Under the pieces are notes generated by a model. That model searched no databases, was not told the origin of the DNA, and saw only the letters and a list, made by a program, of their open reading frames with translations. Below, piece by piece: positions 6,268 to 12,652 of a DNA stretch of 15,652 nt; within the stretch, counting starts at the first letter, position 1, and every line of letters starts with the position of its first letter. The position numbers and the translations under genes were made by a program. This stretch comes from Candidatus Auribacterota bacterium (GTDB lineage: Bacteria; Auribacterota; JAFGBW01; JAFGJP01). The DNA is taken from assembly GCA_016929035.1 (NCBI GenBank), contig JAFGJP010000142.1, positions 1 to 15,652 of the forward strand, written 5' to 3'.

Positions 6268-7560
6268 TCAAGCCCTGTTCCTGAGCATTTTCCTGACTTT
6301 TCGCTTGAGCCACCACTTTTGCCATGAAAAAAGGGATTGAAACACGTACATGAAAAAATTTTCTGCTGAAAAAATCTGTCTGGCCATCTTGAGGAAATCC
6401 TCCATGGTGATGTCTTTCACGCGAGCGATCCACTGCCCGAGGTCATCAGGGTTCCTGCGGGAAGAAAGAAGCTCTCTATCAGCATACCAGATAGACATAA
6501 ACTTCACATCTTCGCTGAAAAGAACCTGCTGCTTGATAAAACGTTTTTTTTCTCTTTCAAGCTCTTGTTCTGTAAAAGAGCTTATCAGGTTCATGGTCTC
6601 TTCAATGACCGCTTTGACGACCTGCTGCGTTCTCCCACGGGATGTTGTCGTGTAAATATCGAGAGTTCCGATGTCTGATGAAAGACGGAGATCGCTTTCA
6701 AGGGTGTAGACAAGCCCCTCTTTTTCCCTCAAACGCTGAAAGAGCCTGGAATGCAGCCCGGTTGAAAAAATATCAGCTACCAGCTCAAGAACAGGAAGGC
6801 TTTCAGACGTATAGGAAGGACACCTGTAAAATATCGAAATAAAAGGATTCGGGGCCATACCGCCTGCATAAATCTTCGGGCCCTTCTGTGAAAGCTCTTT
6901 TTTTGATTCAGGAGCGCTTCCCGCCGGAACCAGGCTGAACAGCTTTTCAATGCGGGGGAGCAGCTTTTCGCGCTCAACATGGCCGACAAGAGAAAGCACC
7001 ATATTTTTCGAGACATAGAACGTCCTGTAAAATTCCTGGACGTCCCTGAGTTGTAATCTTTCCAGATGCTCTCTTTGGCCGCCTGCCAGATGCCGCAGGG
7101 ACTCATCCCCTCCAAGGAGAACGAATTTTACTCTCTGGACAGCATAGGCGTTGTCTTCTCCGACAATATTCAGCTCTTCTCGAATAATTCTTTTCTCCAG
7201 CTCAAAAAGCTCCTCGCTTTCAGGAAGGTCCGTGACGATTGTTGCCAGTATCTCAAGCGCTTCTTCTGCCTCATCTCTATGGACATAAACGCCAAAGCCC
7301 GTGTAGTCAAGGCCGGTAAATCCCAATACCTGGCCGCCGTAGTTCTGTATGGCCTGAAAAAGCGACTGCTTTTCATCTTTCCAGTGAGACCGGAAAAGAA
7401 AATGTTCAACTACATGAGCGATCCCATGCTTTCCCGTAAGATCGTGCCGCGATCCGGCGCCGACAAGGCAAGCGATAGCTATCGATTGGCTGGAATCCCT
7501 GTGGTCCAGCACAACTCTAAGATCATTTGAAAGGTCAATTCGCTCTCTTTGATAAATCAC
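6268..7560 (-). CDS. M16B family zinc metallopeptidase (processing-peptidase-like)
   Basis: A 430-aa insulinase-superfamily protein. The inverted zinc site HxxEH is intact as H49-V-V-E52-H53, and the third ligand is expected in RIIREELNIVGED near 124-134. The length fits one complete M16B subunit: an active N-terminal half and a second half with the usual LREKEGLVYTLESDL motif. No signal peptide is present and no second M16 subunit lies nearby; M16B enzymes often occur as pairs, so this one may form a homodimer. GTG 7560 is the likely start: AAGGGA lies just upstream and the N-terminus fits family openings. It is divergent from a receiver gene across a 111-bp AT-rich gap. Confidence 0.92.
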   Translation of the reverse strand: MIYQRERIDLSNDLRVVLDHRDSSQSIAIACLVGAGSRHDLTGKHGIAHVVEHFLFRSHWKDEKQSLFQAIQNYGGQVLGFTGLDYTGFGVYVHRDEAEEALEILATIVTDLPESEELFELEKRIIREELNIVGEDNAYAVQRVKFVLLGGDESLRHLAGGQREHLERLQLRDVQEFYRTFYVSKNMVLSLVGHVEREKLLPRIEKLFSLVPAGSAPESKKELSQKGPKIYAGGMAPNPFISIFYRCPSYTSESLPVLELVADIFSTGLHSRLFQRLREKEGLVYTLESDLRLSSDIGTLDIYTTTSRGRTQQVVKAVIEETMNLISSFTEQELEREKKRFIKQQVLFSEDVKFMSIWYADRELLSSRRNPDDLGQWIARVKDITMEDFLKMARQIFSAENFFMYVFQSLFSWQKWWLKRKVRKMLRNRA

Positions 7561-7632
7561 GGGGTTTCCCTTAAAAAACTAAAATCATCATATCAAAAGT
7601 TTCCTTTTTTGGCCATCACGGGTGACATTTTC

Positions 7633-7662
7633 TTTACTTTTTGCCAAATTTTTATATATAAT
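7633..7662 (+). promoter_or_regulatory. Sigma70-like promoter for the plus-strand receiver
   Basis: TTTACT (7633-7638) is separated by 18 bp from a perfect TATAAT (7657-7662). Transcription would begin near 7669, only about three bases before the ATG at 7672. The same 111-bp gap must also hold the start signals of the divergent M16 gene. Confidence 0.5.
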
Positions 7663-7671
7663 AGTTTTTAT

Positions 7672-8052
7672 ATGGGCAATCTCATTGTTATCGCTGAAGA
7701 CCATAAAGAACTCAGCCAGGCTCTTTGCATGCGGCTGAAAAGCTGCGGATTTGAAGTCATTCCCTGCTATGACGGGAACAGCTCCTTTAAAAAAGTCAAA
7801 GAGCTGCATCCTGATCTTCTTATCCTCGACATCGACCTTCCTGATATCAATGGCCTTGACCTTCTGGATAACATCCGCAACACTTCCGGGCTTGAGAACA
7901 TCAAGATCCTTGTGCTCACAGGGCTCACGGAAAAATTTGACGGTCAAAATACGGATAATGAGCTGAAAGACAAGCTGGGAGTAAATGCCTATCTTTCCAA
8001 GCCGTTTAAAACAGAAGACCTTGTCAGCACAGTCAAAGAACTCATGGAATGA
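7672..8052 (+). CDS. Stand-alone response regulator receiver, possibly leaderless
   Basis: A 126-aa single receiver domain, the only gene on the plus strand. Catalytic residues are present: E9/D10, phospho-acceptor D53 in LLILDIDLPD, T83 in ILVLTGLTE, and K110 in YLSKPFK. Between T83 and K110 the loop is slightly long and charged (EKFDGQNTDNELKDKLG). There is no output domain and no kinase nearby. The ATG at 7672 gives a standard receiver start (NLIVIAEDH); an upstream in-frame extension to 7549 is not protein-like and crosses the promoter. No Shine-Dalgarno precedes the ATG, and the -10 box lies nine bases upstream, which suggests a leaderless or nearly leaderless mRNA. Confidence 0.92.
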   Translation: MGNLIVIAEDHKELSQALCMRLKSCGFEVIPCYDGNSSFKKVKELHPDLLILDIDLPDINGLDLLDNIRNTSGLENIKILVLTGLTEKFDGQNTDNELKDKLGVNAYLSKPFKTEDLVSTVKELME

Positions 8053-8100
8053 CAGGGAAAAATCCTAAAAAATGGAACACTTCGCTGAATAATATAAGAA

Positions 8101-8139
8101 TTAGCCACAAATTAACACAAATTGTTCGCCTTCGGCGAA
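8101..8139. repeat. TTAGCCACAAATTAACACAA word plus TTCGCC-TTC-GGCGAA hairpin
   Basis: The word at 8101-8123 is a common type of intergenic word in environmental genomes. It is followed by a perfect 6-bp stem with a three-base loop (8125-8139). An imperfect inverted counterpart of the word occurs at 8254-8285. Confidence 0.6.
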
Positions 8140-8224
8140 ATTCTCTCTCCTCTCTACACTCTGTGAAGAGCGTTACAAAACTCGCTACTGGCTTCTGTAG
8201 AAGAAACTGAGAAACGCAGGTTTT

Positions 8225-8243
8225 GTTCGCACACAGTGCGAAC
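8225..8243. repeat. Three-base-loop hairpin (GTTCGCAC-ACA-GTGCGAAC)
   Basis: A perfect 8-bp stem with an ACA loop, the strongest of this class in the window. The same stem core (TTCGCAC/GTGCGAA) occurs with a GAA loop at 9930-9946. Confidence 0.7.
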
Positions 8244-8285
8244 CCTCTTTTCCATTCGTGTGTATTCGTGTGGATTTATGGCTGA

Positions 8286-8344
8286 TTTTATAATCATCCG
8301 CGCGTTCCTATCGCGCCATAGCTTTAGCGAAGGTGGAAGCACTC
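8286..8344. repeat. 59-bp dispersed element, copy 2
   Basis: The second copy of the 1114-1172 element, differing at 8 of 59 positions. Its internal hairpin is GCTTT-AGCG-AAGGT (8321-8334), in which changes relative to copy 1 mostly keep pairing. It directly follows the stop of the MFS gene, as copy 1 follows DUF2892. Confidence 0.8.
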
Positions 8345-8347
8345 CTT

Positions 8348-9595
8348 CTACGACTCACGTCTTTCCGGCTTCAAAAAAAAAGATCCGATGCTCCCCAAAA
8401 GAGCGACGATCCCTGCCAGCAAAAAGGCCGGTGAAAACGATCCGTAAAAATCCGCGATAATGCCGGCAATGCTGGGTCCGACAGCCTGGCCAACGCCGAA
8501 AAAAAGAGTAATAAATCCAAGAGCTGCCGGCGCCATCCTTGAGCCAAGCATATCCCCGCAGGCCGCGGCCATGACAGCCGGGATGCTCCAGGCTGTCAGA
8601 CCGAAAAGTATGGCTGAAAGAGTGAATCCAAACGGCTTTGTCCACAGGGCAAAAAGGCTGAAAGACACAGCTTGAACAAAATAGACAGCAGCAAGCGTCT
8701 GCTTCCGCCCGATCCTGTCAGAAATGCTTCCCCAGATAAGGCCGCAAAAAAGGCTCAGCCATCCCATGATCATGAAAAGCTTTCCGGCATCCAGCTGGGA
8801 ATATCCTCCTTCTGCGACAAGCTTTTTGGTAAAAAACGTCATGTAGATGATATAGGAAAAACCAAAAGCGACATAGACAAGGCCAAGATTCCAGACAGGG
8901 AAGGAACGGTAGACGCGCCTCCACTGAACGCTCTCTTTTTTTTCTCTCTCAACAAAAGTGGTTCCCGGATTTTTCCCAAGGGGCTCAAGGCCTTTTTCCT
9001 CAGGATGATTGCGGATAAGAAAAAAGCTGGCTAAGGAGAGAAGAAGGGTAATCCCTCCAAAAACAAACCAGCACACCCGCCATCCATCCACTTGAAAAGA
9101 TGAGAGAATGCGGGGCACCAGGGGGCCGAGAACAATGAGAGCCAGGGATGAGCCGGAAACAGCGATTCCAGATGCAAAGCCTCTTCTTTTTGCAGTAAAC
9201 CAGGCAGACATCATGCCCATGACAGAGATATTGGCCGCTCCGCTTCCAAGGCCCGTGACAGCCCTGAAGACAGCAGCTGTCTGCATGTCATTCACCAATC
9301 CGGTCAAGATCATTGAAGCAGCGCAGAGGAAAAGACCGATAGAAAGGACGCTTCTCGGCCCGAACCGGGAAGCCAGTGCACCGCCTATGGCGCAAAGCGC
9401 AAGGTATCCGATGAGATTGGCTGTTGCCAGTATTCCGGCCTGGGTGTTATCCATGTGAAGACCTTCCTGCATCGACGGAAGAACGACCGTGTACCCGAAG
9501 CGCGCCAGACCGAGAGCTCCGAATACGCCGAGCGTTCCCATGATAAGGATGATCCATGCATAGTGTATTCTTTGTGATGTATGTGCGTCAGTCAT
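8348..9595 (-). CDS. MFS transporter (YbfB/YjiJ or OFA-like)
   Basis: A 415-aa inner-membrane transporter with twelve predicted helices. The first helix carries GLARFGYTVVLPSMQEG, resembling YbfB/YjiJ-type transporters. The loop after helix 2 has the MFS motif A-like GGALASRFGPR, and the second half repeats it as GSISDRIGRKQ after helix 8. SAWFTAKRRGFASGIAVSGSS resembles the helix 4-5 region of monocarboxylate and OFA-type carriers. The substrate cannot be decided. The start was set at ATG 9595 because a promoter (9615-9643) would place the transcript start after the alternative ATG 9613; residues further upstream are repeat-encoded and not protein-like. The C-terminal RRES and TAG stop run into a repeat element. 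Confidence 0.87.
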   Translation of the reverse strand: MTDAHTSQRIHYAWIILIMGTLGVFGALGLARFGYTVVLPSMQEGLHMDNTQAGILATANLIGYLALCAIGGALASRFGPRSVLSIGLFLCAASMILTGLVNDMQTAAVFRAVTGLGSGAANISVMGMMSAWFTAKRRGFASGIAVSGSSLALIVLGPLVPRILSSFQVDGWRVCWFVFGGITLLLSLASFFLIRNHPEEKGLEPLGKNPGTTFVEREKKESVQWRRVYRSFPVWNLGLVYVAFGFSYIIYMTFFTKKLVAEGGYSQLDAGKLFMIMGWLSLFCGLIWGSISDRIGRKQTLAAVYFVQAVSFSLFALWTKPFGFTLSAILFGLTAWSIPAVMAAACGDMLGSRMAPAALGFITLFFGVGQAVGPSIAGIIADFYGSFSPAFLLAGIVALLGSIGSFFLKPERRES

Positions 9596-9614
9596 CTGAA
9601 AAAATCTTTTCATT

Positions 9615-9643
9615 ATCCTACACTTGAAGCATTTTGGCGTCAA
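9615..9643 (-). promoter_or_regulatory. Sigma70-like promoter for the MFS gene
   Basis: On the minus strand TTGACG (9638-9643) is followed after exactly 17 bp by TAGGAT (9615-9620). The predicted start near 9608 gives a leader of about 13 bases before ATG 9595, without a clear Shine-Dalgarno. Confidence 0.4.
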
Positions 9644-9672
9644 GCTCGCAGAAAGGCGAAAGAGATAAGAGC

Positions 9673-9708
9673 AATTTGAAGTTTGAAATGTGAAATTTGA
9701 AATTGAAG
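9673..9708. repeat. AATTTGAAG/TTTGAAATG tandem word repeat
   Basis: Four to five units of about nine bases with the core TTTGAA. It lies upstream of the MFS promoter and ends next to a GCGC-TTT-GCGC hairpin. Confidence 0.55.
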
Positions 9709-9736
9709 GTGCGCTTTGCGCGGATATTATAGATTT

Positions 9737-9989
9737 AACCACAGAGCACACAGAGAAAAACAGAGAATATAAAAGGGGTCGTAATTTTGCTTTCAGCATA
9801 AAAAAGCAAAAAAGAATCAGCCATATTCTCAAAGTGGTTCGACAAAGTTTATCTCGAGTGAAGCAGAAAGGCTCATCCTATCATATCCTGAATAAAACCC
9901 AAAGAAGGCATAAAGAATATATAGAAAAATTCGCACGAAGTGCGAACCTTAGATTCCTCTCTGTGCTCTCTTTGTTCTCTGTGGTGAAA
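9737..9989. repeat. Inverted pair of CACAGAG repeats flanking a 190-bp core
   Basis: ACCACAGAGCACACAGAGA (from 9739) faces TCTCTGTGCTCTCTTTGTTC and CTCTGTGGTGA (9958-9987), which read CACCACAGAG on the other strand. The left arm is 9737-9767 and the right arm 9957-9989. The core has no recognisable gene. Confidence 0.5.
9930..9946. repeat. Three-base-loop hairpin (TTCGCAC-GAA-GTGCGAA)
   Basis: A perfect 7-bp stem with a GAA loop. It shares its stem with 8225-8243 but has a different loop, suggesting two members of one element. Confidence 0.65.
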
Positions 9990-9997
9990 TTTTATGA

Positions 9998-10771
9998 TCA
10001 TTCAGCGGAGCGTTTTCCTTGGACTATCGACTCTTCCACTTCCACTAAATCTCTCCAGTACTTTTTCGGTATGAACTGGCGCTGCAGGCGCGGATTGTAT
10101 CTCCCGGGTACGGCTATTTTCTGAAAATATCTTTTCCAGAGCATCTGGCACTCTATCTCTTCAGAAGAGAGAAGAGGAACGTTCTCCCTTTCAAGCTGGG
10201 CGATGCGGATAGCCCTTTTATTGTAAAAAGCAGCCCTGCTTCTTTTGTAATCGTGGATGATCCAACATCTATCAGCAAGCCTCCCTGCGAAAAAAGGCGC
10301 AATGAGAGGAAGGATAAAGTGGTCTGTATACAGCCTCGCGTAGTAGACCCCGTCAAAAAGCTCTTTAAACCGAAGAAGTCCCTTCATGCGGTGCGCTTCC
10401 CGTCCGACACGCATGGAAAGCGTATGGATCTTTGAGACCCTTTCATCAGAAAGGAAGAGGTCAAGGTTTTTTCCTTTTTCAATACCGAGTTTGACATAGT
10501 CGTAGATCATCATCCCTTTTCCGGGAACATCAGAGAGAAAGCATTTCATGATGTTCCTGAGAGTGTCTTTTCCCATCTTGTTCTTCACGAAAAGAAGAAA
10601 ACTTTCCGCTTTTCTTTTTTTTGTCTCAACCGTGACTTCCCGGCTGAAAAGAGACGGCGTAAAATCTTGGAAAAAGACGATGTCGTCCGGCTCCTCCTGC
10701 TTTTTCAAGACCTCGGCAAGACATGTCATAAGTCCTTCGTATGTGCCGTCGTATATATAGGTCGCGCTCAC
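9998..10771 (-). CDS. TIGR03915/DUF4130 partner of radical SAM protein (putative DNA metabolism)
   Basis: A 257-aa protein beginning MSATYIYDGTYEGLMTCLAEV, the characteristic opening of TIGR03915 (SAM_7_link_chp). Other family features are VGREAHRMKGLLRF, YARLYTDHFILPLIAPFFAGR, DRCWIIHDYKRSRAAFYN and the C-terminal WKRYFQKIAVPGRYNPRLQRQFIPKKYW. In other genomes the family sits beside a TIGR03916 radical SAM protein, as here, and it can be fused to a uracil-DNA glycosylase-like domain; this copy lacks that fusion and has about the length of the single domain. It starts with GTG inside a GTGA overlap with the upstream gene's TGA, with GGGGAG as ribosome binding site, so translation is coupled. 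The final ESIVQGKRSAE is encoded by an intergenic-type repeat word. Confidence 0.9.
   Translation of the reverse strand: MSATYIYDGTYEGLMTCLAEVLKKQEEPDDIVFFQDFTPSLFSREVTVETKKRKAESFLLFVKNKMGKDTLRNIMKCFLSDVPGKGMMIYDYVKLGIEKGKNLDLFLSDERVSKIHTLSMRVGREAHRMKGLLRFKELFDGVYYARLYTDHFILPLIAPFFAGRLADRCWIIHDYKRSRAAFYNKRAIRIAQLERENVPLLSSEEIECQMLWKRYFQKIAVPGRYNPRLQRQFIPKKYWRDLVEVEESIVQGKRSAE
10016..10033. repeat. GACTATCGAC repeat inside the 3' end of the TIGR03915 gene
   Basis: TCCTTGGACTATCGACTC matches the intergenic word at 1172-1187 (CTTGGACTATTGACTT). Here it is translated, as part of ESIVQG. Confidence 0.5.
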
Positions 10772-12060
10772 AGCTCCCCTGTTATGGCTGAAAGCTCATC
10801 AGCCAGCCTATTGGGATCACGGGTGAAAAAATCCAGCTGATCTGAGTCTTTCTTTTTATCCTGCACGGGAATCCTCAGCCTTGCCTGGATTTTTTCTGCA
10901 TTTTGAGGCTCGTCGCCAAAGTACCGTCCGGAAAGCGTGATAAAATACTGGGCTCTTTTCAGGACGATGCGAAGCTTTTTCAGATCTTCAAACCGAAGGG
11001 CCTTGACCTTGCGAAGCGTCAATATTTTTCCGGCAGAGCGTATGCCGATTCCCGGAATACGGAGAAGCTGTGGATAATCCGCCCTGTTGATCTCCACCGG
11101 AAAGGTCTCCATGTGTTTAAGGGCCCAGTCTGTTTTTGGGTCAAAATCCGTGTTGAGGTTTGGATTTTTTTCATCAAGAAACTCATCTGTTGAAAAGCCG
11201 TAGAAGCGGATCAGCCAGTCTGCCTGGTAGAGCCTGTGCTCTCTTAAAAGAGGGGGAGATGACACAGACGGAAGGTTTCTTCCGGAGTTCACCGGAACAT
11301 ACGCCGAGTAATAGACTCTTTTGAGGTTCATGTTATCGTAGAGAGACTCACTGAGCATCATGATCTGCCTGTCTGATTCAGGCGTTGCGCCGACAATGAG
11401 CTGCGTGCTCTGCCCGGCCGGGGAAAAAAGGGGCGCTTTTTTTGTTTTCTTCCTTTCTCTTCGAATGGCCTGTATGAGTGCTCCAACGCTCTTCATGGGG
11501 CGAAGAATAGAATCCGGCGTCTTCTGCGGAGCAAGAAGAGCAAGGCTCTGGCGTGTCGGAAGCTCGATATTGACGCTCACCCTGTCTGCCAGCCGGCCGC
11601 CCTCTTTTATCAGCTCCCAGCTGGCCCCGGGAATAAGCTTAAGATGAACGTATCCGCCAAAGCGATACTCTTTTCGAAGAAGGCGGACGGTTTGAAGAAG
11701 AAGCTCCATCGTGAAATCCGGGCTTTTTGTCACTGCTGAGCTGAGGAAAAGACCTTCGATATAGTTTTTCCTGTAAAAATTCACCGTCAGCCCGGCCAGC
11801 TCATCCGGCGTAAAAATAGCTCTCGGTATATCATTGCTTATGCGGTTAACGCAGTAGGCGCAGTCATAGATACAGATGTTGCTCATAAGGATCTTCAGAA
11901 GGGAGATGCACCTTCCGTCAGACGACCAGCTGTGGCAGCAGCCGCCGGGAGTATTTCTTCCCAGCCTTCCCTTTGGATTTCTTTTTGTGCCGCTGGACGC
12001 ACAGCTGACATCATACTTGGCGCTGTCAGCGAGAATTTCAAGTTTATTTAAAAGAGACAT
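10768..12060 (-). CDS. TIGR03916 radical SAM protein with helix-hairpin-helix (putative DNA modification/repair)
   Basis: A 430-aa radical SAM enzyme. The 4Fe-4S motif is CX3CX2C at C63-IYD-C67-AY-C70. Upstream there are conserved extra cysteines: YDVSCASSG (C20) and GCCHSWSSDGRCISLLKIL (C41, C42, C51), which may bind a second cluster or be structural. The C-terminal part (about 325-385) has EINRADYPQLLRIPGIGIRSAGKI, a classic helix-hairpin-helix for non-specific DNA binding. Together these match TIGR03916, thought to act in DNA modification or repair with no proven reaction. ATG 12060 is followed by the usual LLNKLEILADSAKYD. The upstream AAAGTGA is a weak ribosome binding site. It is coupled by a 4-bp overlap to its TIGR03915 partner. 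Confidence 0.92.
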   Translation of the reverse strand: MSLLNKLEILADSAKYDVSCASSGTKRNPKGRLGRNTPGGCCHSWSSDGRCISLLKILMSNICIYDCAYCVNRISNDIPRAIFTPDELAGLTVNFYRKNYIEGLFLSSAVTKSPDFTMELLLQTVRLLRKEYRFGGYVHLKLIPGASWELIKEGGRLADRVSVNIELPTRQSLALLAPQKTPDSILRPMKSVGALIQAIRRERKKTKKAPLFSPAGQSTQLIVGATPESDRQIMMLSESLYDNMNLKRVYYSAYVPVNSGRNLPSVSSPPLLREHRLYQADWLIRFYGFSTDEFLDEKNPNLNTDFDPKTDWALKHMETFPVEINRADYPQLLRIPGIGIRSAGKILTLRKVKALRFEDLKKLRIVLKRAQYFITLSGRYFGDEPQNAEKIQARLRIPVQDKKKDSDQLDFFTRDPNRLADELSAITGEL

Positions 12061-12123
12061 ACAATCACTTTAAAAAAATCGAAAAAATTCTGTGAAAGAA
12101 GCAGGAGAAAAGCAACTAGTCTC

Positions 12124-12149
12124 GATATTTCATATATTCATGAAATATC
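12124..12149. repeat. AT-rich hairpin upstream of the radical SAM gene
   Basis: GATATTTCAT (12124-12133) and ATGAAATATC (12140-12149) pair perfectly around ATATTC. It lies 64 bp upstream of the radical SAM start, so it could be an operator or leader structure for that operon. No T-run follows. The rest of 12061-12265 is AT-rich with nothing else recognised. Confidence 0.45.
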
Positions 12150-12265
12150 CAGGCAACAAGAAACCACTTTCATTATATGCCCAAGGAAGGTTTATTTTAA
12201 GTAAAATCCATAAAAACAATAAGTTGTCATCTTATTATTTCTTTATTTAATTTCATCAGTTCTAA

Positions 12266-12589
12266 TTATCTGTTATAAAGAGAATTATGAAATAATAAAA
12301 TTATTTGATTATATATTGTTTTAAATAAATGACCATTGTTTATTTTCTGTCTATCTACCTTTTCAAAAAATCCTGCGATAAAATGATTGATTAAGATATG
12401 TATGAGATGTTTCCCGGTGGTCGTTATATTATCTAATGGAGGATTTCCGGTTTCTTTTCTTATTTACTTTCTTTGACATTTTTTCGATTTTTCTATTGAA
12501 TCACAATACGTCTTGATCCAGCCGCTTTTAATGACTTCCGTATTCCCTATTATCATTGAGGAAAATTTCACATTTTTGCAGAAGTTCAT
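12266..12589 (-). pseudogene. Cys-rich mini-protein gene with in-frame TAA (YC..C.R..PP.N type)
   Basis: Reading from ATG 12589 gives MNFCKNVKFSSMIIGNTEVI, then KSGWIKTYCDSIEKSKKCQR, K, a TAA at codon 42 (12464-12466), and in the same frame IRKETGNPPLDNITTTGKHL continuing to TAA at 12266. The order C4 - Y28-C29 - C38-x-R40 - G48-x-P50-P51-x-D53-N54 - G59 resembles small bacterial Cys-rich proteins of the type C...YC...C.R...G..PP.N...G, and the pattern runs straight across the stop. This argues for a single nonsense substitution in a once-complete gene. No good ribosome binding site is seen. It follows DUF4870 by 63 bp on the same strand. Sequence beyond residue 62 looks less protein-like. 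Confidence 0.5.
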
Positions 12590-12611
12590 ATTTCTCTTTC
12601 ATTTTTCACTT

Positions 12612-12640
12612 CTTTCATGTTTTCGTACAAAAAATGAAAG
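12612..12640. terminator. Hairpin between DUF4870 and the Cys-rich pseudogene
   Basis: CTTTCATGTTTT pairs with AAAAAATGAAAG (one mismatch) around CGTAC. It lies 13 bp past the DUF4870 stop. The stem is AT-rich and on the minus strand has no T-tail, so it is at best a weak terminator or 3' stabiliser. On the plus strand the following sequence is T-rich. Confidence 0.35.
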
Positions 12641-12652
12641 ACTTTGATTCTT

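Larger units (their letters stand above)
9596..9997. other. 402-bp gene-free gap made largely of repeats
   Basis: Going up in coordinate, it holds the MFS promoter, a TTTGAAAT-type tandem (9673-9708), a GCGC-TTT-GCGC hairpin (9711-9721), a CACAGAG repeat (9737-9767), about 160 bp of unassigned sequence, a TTCGCAC hairpin (9930-9946) and a second CACAGAG repeat in the opposite orientation (9957-9989). The long plus-strand reading frame across it reads the repeat (TTEHTEKN) and is not a credible gene. Confidence 0.7.

Noticed and set aside
6777..7115. 112-codon minus-strand ORF inside the M16 gene
   Set aside because: An alternative frame of the peptidase gene with no family features; the peptidase frame has HxxEH and full-length similarity.
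8154..8342. Minus-strand ORF of 62 codons downstream of the MFS gene
   Set aside because: Composed of the 59-bp element and the GTGTGGATTTATGGC word in translation; no ribosome binding site and no family.
9596..9832. N-terminal extension of the MFS protein to 494 aa
   Set aside because: The extra 79 residues translate the TTTGAAAT and CACAGAG repeats and cross the predicted promoter; normal MFS length is reached from 9595.
9690..10124. Plus-strand ORF of 144 codons in the repeat-rich gap
   Set aside because: It reads the CACAGAG repeat as TTEHTEKN, crosses hairpins, and overlaps the end of the well-supported TIGR03915 gene. This is a typical repeat-derived false ORF.
12473..12501. TTGACA, 17-bp spacer and TTGAAT on the plus strand, with a T-rich hairpin at 12612-12640, as a small RNA gene
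   Set aside because: The -35 box is perfect, but the region is AT-rich, the -10 is only 4 of 6, and it lies inside the minus-strand pseudogene. The evidence is too weak without transcript data.
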